A DNA stretch of 64,000 nucleotides from Alphaproteobacteria bacterium (GCA_013215815.1 JABSQP010000003.1:1-64000); one strand, 5' to 3'. Counted from the first letter of the stretch, positions 42,418-52,963 are shown. Notes: generated from the letters alone by a model not told the origin. A program made the numbers and translations.

Positions 42418-44334
42418 TTACTCGTTAAAGGTTAATAAATCAATACCATCTTTGTTCTTAGGTTCTATTGTAATCCCACTCATAAAGGAAAAACTTCCTT
42501 TCTTTTCAAAAGCTTGCGTATTTTTAACGACCTCTTCTTTTTTCTTCACAACTGGCTTATGCACCCTTTTTGCGGCATATACGCGTTTTGGCACTTTCGG
42601 AATAGTTGGAGTGGCCACGCTCATAAGAGCAGGATAACCAACGCCATCTATATCATAAAGAGCACGCCTTAGAACGACATCCCTGTCATACAAATCGTGT
42701 CCATATACCAGCTGACCACTGTCTCCAAACCAAATTGTCTGATAAAGCAAGTAGACTGGAACGTGGACATCGGCTGATAAATCCGTCTTCTTACCGCTTG
42801 CCAAGATACGCTCCATCTTCTCTTCGCTCCACCCTTCGTTACCCTGCATAACAAAGTGCGCGATTTTCTGAGCATCCTCCATACGGACACAGCCAGAACT
42901 CAGCGCTCTATTGGATCGTTCAAAATAACTACGCTTGTTCGTGTCATGAAGGTAAATATTGTAAGGGTTCGCCATAAAAATACGAACCTTTCCCAAAGGG
43001 TTGCTAGCGCTCGGCTGCTGCACCATTTGAATACCATGCAAATCATTGCTTGTTACGGCCGTCCAATCGATGGTCGTCGGATCAACAGTACTCCCAGAAT
43101 GAACAAGCTCAATACCTCTATCCGCCAAGTAAAGCGGGTCGTTTTGAAGCTCAGGAAGAAAGTCCTCTTCTTTAATTGTAGGCGGCACTGTCCATGTTGG
43201 GTTAAAGCGGACCCCCGTCATTTCTGTATTGAAAATATTTGTCTGGCGCTTGTAACGCCCAACAACGACACGCATATCGAACGCTATTTGCCCATACTCA
43301 ATCGCCCAAAGCTTAGCCGCCGGCACATTCACAACGACATAACGATCTGGTTTTTCCTGATCAAGCCAACGCAACCTCTCCATATTCACCAAAACCTGAT
43401 TAATACGGTCATCTCGAGTTTTATTAAGAACGGAGAGCGTTTGCGTGCCAATAATGCCATCCGGTTTAAGCCCGTGTGCCGATTGGAATGCCATCACGCT
43501 TTGAGCCAGGTTGTCATCATAAACATAGTGAGCAGCTATCTTGTCATCAGACTCTCCGCCCATTCTCTTACGAAGCGCCAGCACAGACTTTCTCGACTGC
43601 CCTGGGCGTAAAACACCGTCTACGTAAACAGGCACTTCCTCATCAGTAAGAGGTGCCCTGTATAATGTTTCCAATTCTGATTGAAGCGCCTTATACAGCC
43701 TTCCTTCAGGCAATAAAGAACGCAAGTACGCTGCTGGAGATTGCGCTTGAGAGGCTTGTAAGAGAGCATCAGCTTCATCAACGCTTTCGCGCCAGTATCG
43801 CGAATGTAAGCTAAGCTTCTTCGCATTGACCCGCATGCCTGTTAAATCTCTTGCATAACTGGCAATTGCATCACTCATCAAAACGTCTAACGCTGGGTTT
43901 CCACCTCCCAATAAAGAGCCACTACCCTGCTCCAGCTGTTTGCGAATTTCATCGACATGATAATGCTTCGGATTAAGGCCATGCTTCCACGCATTCTCTA
44001 GCAAGACGACCAAAGATTCGCCGATTTTAGGAGACGATGAAAGTTGAGATAATAAGGAGTTTTTCACCCACGCTGGCTTATATTCGCGTGCCTCATAGAA
44101 AGCTTTGAGCGCGTCTTTATTTTTCACGCTTTTTCCACTGACTAGCCCTTTCTCAAGCAGCTCCTGCAAACCTGTAGGGTCAGATGCCTTCTCTGCTGGC
44201 TCGGGAGCATCTTCCAAAACCAACTCTTGGGGCAAGCCGTTCGCCGCGTCTGCAGCCTGAGCCCAAGCCTGAGAGGACAGAGCACACACAGCGATCGCGC
44301 TCAAACATGAAACTTTTAAAACATCAGAAATCAT
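42418..44334 (-). CDS. L,D-transpeptidase, YcbB/LdtD type
   Basis: A 638-residue exported enzyme forming or remodelling 3-3 peptidoglycan cross-links. The signal peptide MISDVLKVSCLSAIAVCALS ends near AWA. A scaffold domain follows (YKPAWVKNSLL, LNPKHYHVDEI). The peptidoglycan-binding repeat is VMAFQSAHGLKPDGIIGTQT, and the YkuD catalytic domain has YLHDTNKRSYFERSNRALSS and GCVRMED with the nucleophile Cys in SSGCVRM. The C-terminal 60 residues are a lysine-rich tail. An LdtR-like regulator and a DUF882 protein are also encoded in the window. Confidence 0.93.
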   Translation of the reverse strand: MISDVLKVSCLSAIAVCALSSQAWAQAADAANGLPQELVLEDAPEPAEKASDPTGLQELLEKGLVSGKSVKNKDALKAFYEAREYKPAWVKNSLLSQLSSSPKIGESLVVLLENAWKHGLNPKHYHVDEIRKQLEQGSGSLLGGGNPALDVLMSDAIASYARDLTGMRVNAKKLSLHSRYWRESVDEADALLQASQAQSPAAYLRSLLPEGRLYKALQSELETLYRAPLTDEEVPVYVDGVLRPGQSRKSVLALRKRMGGESDDKIAAHYVYDDNLAQSVMAFQSAHGLKPDGIIGTQTLSVLNKTRDDRINQVLVNMERLRWLDQEKPDRYVVVNVPAAKLWAIEYGQIAFDMRVVVGRYKRQTNIFNTEMTGVRFNPTWTVPPTIKEEDFLPELQNDPLYLADRGIELVHSGSTVDPTTIDWTAVTSNDLHGIQMVQQPSASNPLGKVRIFMANPYNIYLHDTNKRSYFERSNRALSSGCVRMEDAQKIAHFVMQGNEGWSEEKMERILASGKKTDLSADVHVPVYLLYQTIWFGDSGQLVYGHDLYDRDVVLRRALYDIDGVGYPALMSVATPTIPKVPKRVYAAKRVHKPVVKKKEEVVKNTQAFEKKGSFSFMSGITIEPKNKDGIDLLTFNE

Positions 44335-44414
44335 CAAATAACAGACTACCAAAACGGGGTTGTGATTACGTTGTAATACTATACCCTGTGTTTAAGGAAG
44401 ATGATAAAAAAAGT

Positions 44415-45125
44415 ATGAAAAACTTCACAATTCTTACAACGCCGCGAACAGGATCTACATGGCTTGGCACACTACTCGACAGTCATCCCGATATTAAAGT
44501 TTATGGTGAACTCTTCCTTCCTTACGACGTACCCGAAAAATACGAAGATTTGCGTCAACATGACCCTGATAAATTATTTCGATTCAAAAAAGAAGAAAAA
44601 GGTATAAGGCCCTGGATAACATGGAAGTATTTAGATCATGTTTTCTCATACCACCCGGATCAGGTCGGGTCATTCAAACTCATGGCTTGGCCCTTAATAA
44701 AGAACTTTGAAATTTTATTTTATCTCAAAGGACACAAAATTCCCGTCATTTATCTAAAGCGTAACTTAACAGACCGTGTTTTATCTTATGCCATCGCGCA
44801 GCAACGAAAAGACTTCCATAGCCTGAATGGACAAAGCAATGATGAGAGAATCACTCTCGATCTTGACTTCGTGAAGCGCTTCGCACGTCGTCAAAGGCTC
44901 CTCGATAGAATGCTTAGCGTTCTTCTTCCATTTATCGGTAAGCAAGTCCTTACAATTGATTACGATGCGCTGGAAGAAAATACAGGGAAAGAACTCTACA
45001 AAATCTATGATTTTCTTGGTGTATCAGCTGTACCAGGTGACAGCCCCATCGAAAAGTCAGTCAGCGTTCCATACAAAAACGTCGTTGAAAATTACGATGA
45101 TGTGATGAAGATTATAAACCATTAA
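44415..45125 (+). CDS. Sulfotransferase-family protein
   Basis: A 236-residue PAPS-dependent sulfotransferase-like protein. The 5'-phosphosulfate-binding loop is PRTGSTWLGTLLDSHP at residues about 9-24, with YLKRNLTDRVLSYAIAQQRK as the 3'-phosphate-binding region (R...S). It resembles NodH/Stf0-type enzymes that sulfate glycolipids or polysaccharides. The ATG at 44415 places the motif at the N-terminus, as in the family; starts further upstream lie inside the divergent transpeptidase gene. GTG at 44388 is an alternative. The acceptor is unknown. Confidence 0.75.
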   Translation: MKNFTILTTPRTGSTWLGTLLDSHPDIKVYGELFLPYDVPEKYEDLRQHDPDKLFRFKKEEKGIRPWITWKYLDHVFSYHPDQVGSFKLMAWPLIKNFEILFYLKGHKIPVIYLKRNLTDRVLSYAIAQQRKDFHSLNGQSNDERITLDLDFVKRFARRQRLLDRMLSVLLPFIGKQVLTIDYDALEENTGKELYKIYDFLGVSAVPGDSPIEKSVSVPYKNVVENYDDVMKIINH

Positions 45126-45139
45126 ATTCCATAATCTTA

Positions 45140-45167
45140 TTGACATATTTTTGAAGCCGTTTACGTT
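45140..45167 (+). promoter_or_regulatory. TTGACATATT promoter of the 45174 gene
   Basis: TTGACA (45140-45145), 16-base spacer, TACGTT (45162-45167), then six bases to the ATG at 45174. Same architecture as the other orphan promoters. Confidence 0.6.
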
Positions 45168-45173
45168 CACCGC

Positions 45174-45644
45174 ATGAATGCATTAGTAACGCCTAAAGGA
45201 ATAGATGGCTTTGAAGTACGCACTGCAGATTCTGTAGCAAGCGTTCAACAAGCAGACTTAAAACGCGTAGCAGAACAGATCAAGCTATGCCAACATATGG
45301 CCGAAGCGACGAAGCAGCTCGCAGAAGATTGTGCTGCAAATCCGTCGTTATACGCTACACCTGAAAGACGTACCAAAATCGCCAAAACCGTTATCGGCGC
45401 TCTATGGGAAAATATAGACTATAAAAGTATGGATGCCTTTTGCGATGACACAAGAACCAACGCATTCCATCTATCAAAACCCAAATTCATCTACTACTAT
45501 TTTCACGGTCACGGCCCTTCGCGCAGGAATATAGCAAGTTTTATGAACGCTATGATAGGAGCCGCCGCAAAAGCGGAAACTCGCCTACTAGAAGAAAATC
45601 CAGAGGTTAGAGAGCTGCTCGCGCAACCCACTGCAAAAATTTAA
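45174..45644 (+). CDS. Orphan protein of unknown function (156 aa)
   Basis: A mostly helical soluble protein: ADLKRVAEQIKLCQHMAEAT near 27-46, RRTKIAKTVIGALWENIDYK near 65-84, then KPKFIYYYFHGHGPSRRNIA near 102-121. There is no signal peptide. Predicted leaderless. It ends two bases before the ilvD stop on the opposite strand. Unrecognised. Confidence 0.65.
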   Translation: MNALVTPKGIDGFEVRTADSVASVQQADLKRVAEQIKLCQHMAEATKQLAEDCAANPSLYATPERRTKIAKTVIGALWENIDYKSMDAFCDDTRTNAFHLSKPKFIYYYFHGHGPSRRNIASFMNAMIGAAAKAETRLLEENPEVRELLAQPTAKI

Positions 45645-45646
45645 AC

Positions 45647-47374
45647 TTATACATCTAAATCAACAAACACGTGCTTAACAGCTTTCGCACCAGGGTGCGT
45701 GACCGCCCCCTTCTCTGCTGATCCCACAGTTTGTGTATATTTCCAGATCGCACCTGATTGGTAATTATGCTCATGCGGCTTCCAGTTTGCTTTACGCTCT
45801 GCGAGTTCCTCATCAGAGAGTTTCACATCAACTGTCCCAGCTTCGGCATCAATAAGAATAACATCACCATTTTCAACCAAGCCTATTGGGCCGCCATCTT
45901 GCGCTTCAGGAGACACATGCCCAATACAAAAACCGCGTGTACCGCCAGAGAAACGACCATCCGTAATCAAAGCAACCTTACCGCCTGTGTCCTGACCGTA
46001 AAGCGCAGCTGTCGTTGAGAGCATCTCACGCATACCTGGACCACCTTTTGGCCCCTCATAACGGATAACAAGCACTTCACCTTCTTCATATTCACGGTTT
46101 TGGACGGCTTCGAACGCCACTTTCTCACCATCAAATACGCGTGCAGGCCCCTCAAAAACAAGCTCTTCAAGGCCTGCAATTTTCACGATCGCGCCCTTCG
46201 GTGCCAAGTTACCTTTAAGGCCAACCACACCGCCTGTTGGGTGAATTGGGTTCTTTACTGGGTACACAACATCTTGATCTTCAGGAAGCGTTACACCTTC
46301 AAGGTTTTCAGCGAGCGTTTTGCCTGTCACAGTCATACAATCACCATGGATGTGACCGTTATCGAGAAGCTCCTTCAACACAACACCAACACCGCCAACA
46401 TCGTATAGATCTTTCGCAACATACTTACCGCCTGGACGAAGGTTAGCGATCAATGGTGTGCGTTTGAATACATCGGCCACATCATGCAAATCAAAGTCAA
46501 TGCCACACTCATGCGCCATCGCCGGCAAGTGAAGTCCAGCATTGGTTGATCCGCCAGTTGCAGCCACAATCGCTGCCGCATTTTCGAACGATTTACGGGT
46601 CACAATGTCGCGTGGACGAAGGTTGTTTTTAATCAGCTCCATCACTGCGCGACCAGAAGCTTCCGCATACTCATCACGACTTTCATATGGCGCTGGTGCA
46701 CCAGCAGAATTTGGTAGAGCAAGGCCAATTGCTTCAGACACACAAGCCATCGTATTCGCTGTAAACTGTCCACCACAAGCGCCTGCACTTGGACAAGCAA
46801 CGCATTCTAGCTCCTTTAGATCCTCATCTGAAAATTCACCTGTTGCGTGCTTCCCCACACCTTCAAAAACATTAACAATATCAACATCTTTGCCGCGGAA
46901 CTTACCAGGAAGAATTGTACCGCCATACATAAAGACGGATGGCACGTTCAGGCGAAGCATCACCATCATCATACCCGGCAGAGATTTATCACAACCAGCC
47001 AAACCAACAAGAGCGTCATAACAATGGCCGCGCATTGTGAGCTCAACAGAGTCCGCAATCACTTCACGAGAAACAAGCGAAGAGCGCATACCCTCATGCC
47101 CCATCGCAATACCATCTGTAACAGTAATCGTTGTAAATTCACGCGGTGTTCCTTCACCAGCCCAAACGCCTTTTTTTACAGCCTGAGCCTGACGAGAGAG
47201 TGCGATATTACAAGGAGCAGCCTCATTCCAACATGTTGCTACACCAACTAGCGGTTGATGAATTTCTTCTTCTGTGAGGCCCATTGCGTAGTAATATGCA
47301 CGGTGCGGCGCACTCTCCGGCCCCTCCGTTACATAACGGCTTACTAACTTTGACTTATCCCATTTCGTAGACAT
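45647..47374 (-). CDS. ilvD: Dihydroxy-acid dehydratase
   Basis: Iron-sulfur dehydratase in isoleucine/valine synthesis, 575 residues. Cluster and active-site motifs are [74 protein letters not shown] and [20 protein letters not shown]. The [20 protein letters not shown] start is typical. A single-gene unit; upstream 61 bases separate it from the PH-domain gene. Confidence 0.98.
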   Translation of the reverse strand: MSTKWDKSKLVSRYVTEGPESAPHRAYYYAMGLTEEEIHQPLVGVATCWNEAAPCNIALSRQAQAVKKGVWAGEGTPREFTTITVTDGIAMGHEGMRSSLVSREVIADSVELTMRGHCYDALVGLAGCDKSLPGMMMVMLRLNVPSVFMYGGTILPGKFRGKDVDIVNVFEGVGKHATGEFSDEDLKELECVACPSAGACGGQFTANTMACVSEAIGLALPNSAGAPAPYESRDEYAEASGRAVMELIKNNLRPRDIVTRKSFENAAAIVAATGGSTNAGLHLPAMAHECGIDFDLHDVADVFKRTPLIANLRPGGKYVAKDLYDVGGVGVVLKELLDNGHIHGDCMTVTGKTLAENLEGVTLPEDQDVVYPVKNPIHPTGGVVGLKGNLAPKGAIVKIAGLEELVFEGPARVFDGEKVAFEAVQNREYEEGEVLVIRYEGPKGGPGMREMLSTTAALYGQDTGGKVALITDGRFSGGTRGFCIGHVSPEAQDGGPIGLVENGDVILIDAEAGTVDVKLSDEELAERKANWKPHEHNYQSGAIWKYTQTVGSAEKGAVTHPGAKAVKHVFVDLDV

Positions 47375-47435
47375 AGGTTTTCTAATCCTTAGAGTTATAT
47401 TTGAAATTTAAAATATCAGGCTTAAACGACGCGAA

Positions 47436-47996
47436 TTAATTCCCGTCACTATTATCTTTGTTCTTCTTACGCGCGACCTCTATTGCCTTACGGAAGCGGA
47501 TCGGTTGTTCGATCGGCGGTAATAAGATATCACCGACACCTGTTCCACGCACCATGACACGTCCATAACCAAACATACGGCCAAGGATACCCTGAAGCAC
47601 GTTTACACCCTCAATACGATCGACATTAATCTCTCCCACATAACGCGCAACAAGACCACGCTTATAAGACAGGCGATTGTTTGTTACAGCGATTTCTGTA
47701 GTGGCTTTAATGATCATGAGTTGTGCAAATTTCAGTAATCCCATCAAAAAAACCAACAAAGAAACAATCTGAACACCAGGATGCAACATCTTGATTTGAG
47801 ATAATAAAGTTAGGTTTTGAAATTTATCTCCGCCAAACAAAAACGGCTCAGCAAAAACACCAACAACCAAAATACAAACGGCGATTGCCAAGAAAATAAC
47901 TAGGTTGAAAGCAGCCATCACATCATACATCCAATGAAATTTGGCGACATGAATGAGTTGTTCGTCTTCAGCTAATGATTGTTGAATGTATAACAT
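47436..47996 (-). CDS. PH domain-containing membrane protein (bPH2-like)
   Basis: A 186-residue protein with two transmembrane helices (VMAAFNLVIFLAIAVCILVV and VQIVSLLVFLMGLLKFAQLM). A bacterial PH-like domain follows (TTEIAVTNNRLSYKRGLVAR, YVGEINVDRIEGVNVLQGI, GRMFGYGRVMVRGTGVGDI), then a lysine-rich tail. It starts three bases after pfkA and is probably co-transcribed. The family's role is not established. Confidence 0.85.
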   Translation of the reverse strand: MLYIQQSLAEDEQLIHVAKFHWMYDVMAAFNLVIFLAIAVCILVVGVFAEPFLFGGDKFQNLTLLSQIKMLHPGVQIVSLLVFLMGLLKFAQLMIIKATTEIAVTNNRLSYKRGLVARYVGEINVDRIEGVNVLQGILGRMFGYGRVMVRGTGVGDILLPPIEQPIRFRKAIEVARKKNKDNSDGN

Positions 47997-47999
47997 GGT

Positions 48000-49076
48000 C
48001 TAATCTCCCAATGAAATTCCAAGACCTCTTGCCGTTTTAACAAGCGTATCCTCAGGATCGACAGCTTGATAGGCAGCGATAGCATCCTCAATCGCTACAT
48101 CAACAACTTCACGGTTTTTCCATGCCACCATACGGTCAAACTTGCCCTCTTCGATCAACTGAACAGCTTTCACACCAAAAGTCGAAGCCACAAGACGGTC
48201 GTTATAAGTTGGTTGCGCACCGCGCTGAACGTGACCAAGAACTGTCACACGTGCCTCAGACCCCGTCATTTGGGAAATCTGCTCACCAAGATAGTTGCCA
48301 ATACCGCCATAACGCTTCTGCCCATCGGTATGCGTCACCCAGACAGGCTCACCATCTGGCTTCGTCACGGCTTCTGATACAACAACAAGAGCGAAGTTAC
48401 GTCCCTGCTCTTTCACTTTTTGGATCTTCTCAGCTACTTTTTCTAGTGAGTACTTCAGTTCTGGAAGCAAGATAACATCCGCACCACCAGCAATACCCGT
48501 TGTTAGAGCAATATGCCCCGCATCACGCCCCATGACTTCCAAGATCATCACACGATCATGACTAGCAGCCGTTGGTTGCAAACGATCTAGCGCTTCTGTC
48601 GCCACAGAAACAGCTGTATCAAAGCCAACAGAAGTTTCCGTTTCACCAATATCATTATCAATTGTCTTTGGAATACCAACCATCGGCACACCACCGGCTT
48701 GCGCAAGCTTTCTTAAAATAGCGTGAGAACCATCGCCCCCAATACCGATCACAGCATCTAAACCAAGCTTCTCATAATTGGCAATAATCTCATCTGTACG
48801 ATCTTTGAAGGTTCCATCAGGCATCGGAAAGTGAAAAGGATCACCCTTGTTCGTGGTTCCAAGGATTGTACCGCCCATGCGCATAACTGTACCGTCAAAC
48901 TCGTGCGGTGTAAGAACACGTGCATCAGGCTCTTCCTTCAATAAACCTGCTGTACCGTCTAAAATACCAATAGTTTCCCACCCCTTGTGGTGAGCACTGT
49001 GAACAACAGCACGAATAACAGCATTAAGGCCAGCGCAGTCACCGCCACTTGTCAAAATTCCTATTTTCTTTGTCAT
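48000..49076 (-). CDS. 6-phosphofructokinase, mixed ATP/PPi signature
   Basis: Phosphorylates fructose-6-phosphate, 358 residues. ILTSGGDCAGLNAVIRAVV, GIGGDGSHAILRKLA, PMVGIPKTIDNDI, EVMGRDAGHIAL, VLGHVQRGAQPTYNDRLVAS and the family-specific TETSVGFDTA are present. GGDGS carries the Gly of ATP-dependent enzymes at the donor-discriminating position (E. coli 104), while PKTIDND carries the Lys of PPi-type enzymes at the second position (E. coli 124, Gly). This G/K combination occurs in ATP-using enzymes such as the trypanosome type. Donor use is therefore not settled. It is followed by the PH-domain gene. Confidence 0.93.
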   Translation of the reverse strand: MTKKIGILTSGGDCAGLNAVIRAVVHSAHHKGWETIGILDGTAGLLKEEPDARVLTPHEFDGTVMRMGGTILGTTNKGDPFHFPMPDGTFKDRTDEIIANYEKLGLDAVIGIGGDGSHAILRKLAQAGGVPMVGIPKTIDNDIGETETSVGFDTAVSVATEALDRLQPTAASHDRVMILEVMGRDAGHIALTTGIAGGADVILLPELKYSLEKVAEKIQKVKEQGRNFALVVVSEAVTKPDGEPVWVTHTDGQKRYGGIGNYLGEQISQMTGSEARVTVLGHVQRGAQPTYNDRLVASTFGVKAVQLIEEGKFDRMVAWKNREVVDVAIEDAIAAYQAVDPEDTLVKTARGLGISLGD

Positions 49077-49322
49077 TGGTATCCTTAACTTCTTTTACCG
49101 CCTGTAAATAACAGGTCTTTTAAAGCATAAAGTTTTATCGCATTCCCCTCATAAAGCCAAAAGAATATTCTTAATTATGAGAAGAAATAAGTACGAAAAG
49201 CGAATTAGGTGCTATTAGGACGCGATGAAACGAATATGCACTCAAATTTCCTATACACAAATTTATGTTTTTCTGATAAAATAATTAATCTGAATAACTT
49301 AAGGTGTGTTTCTTAAATTTCA

Positions 49323-49523
49323 ATGGAAGATATTACTGACCTCGAAGAACGGCTGGCAGAACTTGAAAGCGAGCATAAAGATCTTGACGATATTATCGAT
49401 CGTTTAAGGGAGACGCCCCCCGTAGACTTCTTGCAAATCAAGCGTTTGCAGAAGAAAAAGCTTCAATTAAAAGACATGATTCAAAAGCTTCGTAGCGACC
49501 TTTTACCAGACATTATCGCCTAA
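49323..49523 (+). CDS. DUF465 (YdcH-like) small coiled-coil protein
   Basis: A 66-residue helical protein: LEERLAELESEHKDLDDIID, PPVDFLQIKRLQKKKLQLKD and MIQKLRSDLLPDIIA match the DUF465/YdcH family of small charged coiled-coil proteins. It diverges from pfkA and lies 60 bases upstream of purE, where it is found in several alphaproteobacteria. Function unknown. No clear ribosome binding site. Confidence 0.8.
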   Translation: MEDITDLEERLAELESEHKDLDDIIDRLRETPPVDFLQIKRLQKKKLQLKDMIQKLRSDLLPDIIA

Positions 49524-49583
49524 AGATTTTCCCTTCTATTTTACCGCTTGATTTTTCATCTCAAATAAGAGATTCTCTGACCC

Positions 49584-50081
49584 ATGACACATTCGGATCA
49601 AGACCCTCAAGTAGGAATTATCATGGGTTCCCAGTCAGATTGGGAAACAATGAAACAAGTACACGATATACTTCACGAACTTAATGTAAAACATGAAGTC
49701 AAAATCGTTTCAGCACACAGAACGCCTGATCGCATGACCCAGTATGCGTCTTCAGCAAAGGAACGAGGTTTGCGTGTTATCATTGCCGGTGCAGGCGGCG
49801 CTGCCCACCTACCAGGCATGGTCGCTGCAATGACACCATTACCAGTTCTGGGCGTTCCTGTACAAAGCAAGGCGCTGAAAGGCTTGGATAGCCTTCTTTC
49901 TATCGTTCAGATGCCTGGAGGCGTCCCTGTAGGAACGTTGGCGATTGGTGAGGCTGGTGCGAAGAATGCTGGCCTTTTAGCCGCATCTATCCTCGCAACA
50001 ACAGACGGGGCCCTTATGGATAGGTTGGAAAGTTATAGACAGGCTCAAACAGAGGCTGTGGATAACGAGCCAAAAGATTAA
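49584..50081 (+). CDS. purE: 5-(carboxyamino)imidazole ribonucleotide mutase
   Basis: Class I PurE, converting N5-CAIR to CAIR in purine synthesis, 165 residues. [68 protein letters not shown] and [20 protein letters not shown] are the family motifs. It precedes purK by 95 bases; the pair acts sequentially. Confidence 0.97.
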   Translation: MTHSDQDPQVGIIMGSQSDWETMKQVHDILHELNVKHEVKIVSAHRTPDRMTQYASSAKERGLRVIIAGAGGAAHLPGMVAAMTPLPVLGVPVQSKALKGLDSLLSIVQMPGGVPVGTLAIGEAGAKNAGLLAASILATTDGALMDRLESYRQAQTEAVDNEPKD

Positions 50082-50176
50082 CATAAGAAAACCGCCGCTT
50101 TCCGCGACATAGACAGCTTAAATAAACAAAATTTAGCACTTGCAAATACGCTAAGTTAGAGCCATAACCTATTGTT

Positions 50177-51244
50177 ATGAAAGTTAAATCACAAACTCTT
50201 GGTATCCTCGGTGGTGGCCAACTTGGCCGTATGTCAGCCTTAGCTGCAGCGCGTTTAGGCATCAAAACAATTATCCTTTGCCCTGAAAAAGGCTGTCCTG
50301 CCAGCCTTATTAGCACAGGTTTTATTGAAGCTGATTACCTAGATAAAGAAGCTTTAAAGCAGCTTGCTGATCAATGTGATATTATTACTTACGAATTTGA
50401 AAATATCCCTTTAAAAACAATAGAATTTTTACAAGATTTTGTTCCTGTTTATCCTGATCACAAACTTCTTGAAGCATCCCAGAACCGTTTGAAAGAAAAG
50501 AAATTTTTAAACGATATCGGTATTGAAACGGCGCCTTGGGCACCATGTCATAAGGCTGATGATATTAAAGCGACACTTGAAGAGTGGCAGACCCGTGAAT
50601 GTATAATTAAAACAGCGCGTTTCGGTTATGATGGAAAAGGTCAAATATTTTATAAAGATAATAGTGATTATTTAGAGTCTTGGAATAGCTTACGAACTGA
50701 CGAAGCTATCATCGAAGGCGTTATAGATTTTGACTATGAGATTTCCGTAATTGTAGCCAGAGATGAAAAAAAGACGGTAAAAACCTATCCAATTGGCATT
50801 AACGAGCACAAAAATCATATTCTGTGGAAAACAACAGCTCCTGCCCACATTCCTGATGAGATACAAAATGAAGCGGCAAGGCTCGCTCATCTCGTTGCAG
50901 AGAAAATTGAGCTTATTGGTGTGCTCACATTAGAACTTTTCATCACAAAAGATGGCCGTGTTCTAGCGAATGAGATCGCACCGCGCACACATAATAGTGG
51001 CCACTGGACGATTGAAGCCACACACGCCTCTCAGTTTGAAAACCACGTGCGCGCAGTCTGCGGCCTCCCTCTCGGTTCCACAGATGCCTTTGCAAAAGCA
51101 ACGATGATTAATCTCATTGGTGATGACGTGAACGATATCCCTGGATATTTAGAGCAAGATAACGCTCATATCCATCTATACGGCAAAGAAGAAGCACGTG
51201 ATGGCCGCAAAATGGGGCACGTCACTATAGTAGAGAAGTTTTAA
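50177..51244 (+). CDS. purK: 5-(carboxyamino)imidazole ribonucleotide synthase
   Basis: ATP-grasp enzyme making N5-CAIR for PurE, 355 residues. LGILGGGQLGRMSALAAARL starts the family. YEFENIPLKTIEFL, KTARFGYDGKGQIFYKDNSD, EISVIVARDEKKTVKTYPIG and NEIAPRTHNSGHWTIEATHA SQFENHVRAV follow. A -10-like TAACCT lies six bases before the ATG, hinting at a separate short-leader start distinct from purE. Confidence 0.97.
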   Translation: MKVKSQTLGILGGGQLGRMSALAAARLGIKTIILCPEKGCPASLISTGFIEADYLDKEALKQLADQCDIITYEFENIPLKTIEFLQDFVPVYPDHKLLEASQNRLKEKKFLNDIGIETAPWAPCHKADDIKATLEEWQTRECIIKTARFGYDGKGQIFYKDNSDYLESWNSLRTDEAIIEGVIDFDYEISVIVARDEKKTVKTYPIGINEHKNHILWKTTAPAHIPDEIQNEAARLAHLVAEKIELIGVLTLELFITKDGRVLANEIAPRTHNSGHWTIEATHASQFENHVRAVCGLPLGSTDAFAKATMINLIGDDVNDIPGYLEQDNAHIHLYGKEEARDGRKMGHVTIVEKF

Positions 51245-51309
51245 GCTAGACTCTTCGCTTTGTCCGTGTACTCTGTGCTCAGTTAATTCAACGGATTCCA
51301 GAGGAAAAC

Positions 51310-52725
51310 ATGACGAGCACAGCCGCGAAAGAAACTGAAACACGTATTGAAACAGACTCAATCGGCGAGATTGAAGTTCCAGCGAACGCATATTACGGCG
51401 CACAGACACAACGTAGCTTAAAGAACTTCGATATTGGTACAGAAAAAATGCCCGAGCCGCTTGTCCGTGCTCTTGGTATCCAAAAGAAAGCCTCTGCTCT
51501 CACAAACATGTCACTTGGCATCATGGACGAAAAAATAGGCGCAGCCATCTCTAATGCCGCTGATGAAATTATCGACGGTACGTTGGCTGATCAGTTCCCT
51601 CTTGCTGTGTGGCAAACAGGTTCTGGTACACAGAGTAACATGAACACAAACGAAGTGATTGCTGGACGTGCAAATGAAGTCCTAAACGGTACACGCGGCG
51701 GTAAATCACCTGTTCATCCAAATGATCACGTTAATATGGGGCAATCATCAAATGATACGTTCCCAACGGTCATGCACATTGCCGCCGCAGAACAAGTGCA
51801 TCACGCCCTTATGCCTGCTTTAGAAGAGCTACACGGCGCGCTTGATGCAAAAGCAAAAGCATTCGAAAAAATCGTAAAGAACGGCCGCACACACTTACAA
51901 GACGCAACGCCTCTCACACTTGGCCAAGAGTTCTCTGGCTATGCGAAACAGATTGAATATGGCCTTGCGCGCATTGAAAACGCGATGCCACGCATTATGG
52001 AGCTAGCCCAAGGCGGAACGGCAGTTGGAACAGGTATTAACTGTAAAGCTGGATTTGATGTAAAATTCGCCGAAAACGTATCAGAGCTGACAGGTCTAGA
52101 GTTTGTAACGGCTGATAATAAGTTTGAAGCACTCGCCGCTCATGACGCTCTGGTAGAACTATCAGGCGCGTTAAACGTTCTGGCAACATCATTAATGAAG
52201 ATTGCCAATGATATTCGTCTTCTTGGTTCTGGCCCACGTTCAGGTATTGGTGAGATCGTTCTGCCTGCGAATGAGCCTGGCTCTTCTATTATGCCGGGTA
52301 AGGTAAACCCGACGCAGTGTGAAGCCATGACAATGGTTTGTGTGCAAGTGATGGGTAATCATACAACTGTTACAGTTGCTGGCTCTCAAGGGCACTTTGA
52401 GCTTAACGTGTTTAAGCCTGTTATGATCTACAACGTTCTACAATCTATTCGCCTATTAGCAGATGCATCTGTAAGCTTCACAAAGAACTGTGTTGTTGGC
52501 ATCGAAGCCAACGAGCAGCGTATTAAAAACCTCATGGAAAACTCTTTGATGCTTGTCACTGCATTAAACCCACATATTGGTTACGATAACGCAGCGAAGA
52601 TTGCGAAGACTGCCTATAACAATGGCACAACACTCAAAGAAGAAGGTGTAAATCTCGGCCTGCTGACAAAAGAGCAGTATGATGAGTGGGTAAAACCAGA
52701 AGACATGATTAAGCCGCGTGACTAA
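51310..52725 (+). CDS. fumC: Class II fumarate hydratase
   Basis: Iron-independent fumarase of the TCA cycle, 471 residues. The superfamily signature [15 protein letters not shown] is complete. [60 protein letters not shown] and NIAKTAYN-like [20 protein letters not shown] are present. The upstream CCAGAGGAAAAC is a likely ribosome binding site. The ribbon-helix-helix gene overlaps its end by eight bases. Confidence 0.98.
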   Translation: MTSTAAKETETRIETDSIGEIEVPANAYYGAQTQRSLKNFDIGTEKMPEPLVRALGIQKKASALTNMSLGIMDEKIGAAISNAADEIIDGTLADQFPLAVWQTGSGTQSNMNTNEVIAGRANEVLNGTRGGKSPVHPNDHVNMGQSSNDTFPTVMHIAAAEQVHHALMPALEELHGALDAKAKAFEKIVKNGRTHLQDATPLTLGQEFSGYAKQIEYGLARIENAMPRIMELAQGGTAVGTGINCKAGFDVKFAENVSELTGLEFVTADNKFEALAAHDALVELSGALNVLATSLMKIANDIRLLGSGPRSGIGEIVLPANEPGSSIMPGKVNPTQCEAMTMVCVQVMGNHTTVTVAGSQGHFELNVFKPVMIYNVLQSIRLLADASVSFTKNCVVGIEANEQRIKNLMENSLMLVTALNPHIGYDNAAKIAKTAYNNGTTLKEEGVNLGLLTKEQYDEWVKPEDMIKPRD

Positions 52726-52963
52726 AGATATAGATAATCTTGAGGCTATTCTAAACGCGCCTGTCGTCAAACGCTCAGTTATGATTGCAGGCCACGCAAG
52801 CAGCGTATCCATCGAAAAACCCTTTTGGGATGCTTTTAAAGCCCTTGCAGAAAGCCAAGGGCTTTCGATTAATCAGCTCGTGACAGAGTTAGATGATGCG
52901 CGCAGCATCAACCTATCAAGCGCAATACGCCTTTATGTTTTGGAGAGCTTAAGCGGCGACTAG
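52718..52963 (+). CDS. Ribbon-helix-helix domain protein (81 aa)
   Basis: A small DNA-binding-fold protein. [40 protein letters not shown] and [16 protein letters not shown] fit the RHH_4 family commonly encoded after fumC in alphaproteobacteria. GTG start at 52718, overlapping fumC by eight bases, so translation is coupled. The target operator is unknown. Its 3' end overlaps the convergent orphan gene by 15 bases. Confidence 0.83.
   Translation: MTKDIDNLEAILNAPVVKRSVMIAGHASSVSIEKPFWDAFKALAESQGLSINQLVTELDDARSINLSSAIRLYVLESLSGD

Noticed and set aside
42856..43611. Open frame of 251 codons on the plus strand inside the L,D-transpeptidase gene
   Set aside because: Antisense shadow; translation is rich in His, Arg and Asn with no domain.
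44184..44414. N-terminal extension of the sulfotransferase by 77 codons
   Set aside because: Lies inside the divergent transpeptidase signal-peptide region; the family motif begins right after the ATG at 44415.
46542..47021. Open frame of 159 codons on the plus strand inside ilvD
   Set aside because: Antisense to ilvD, no promoter or ribosome binding site, composition mirrors the sense gene.
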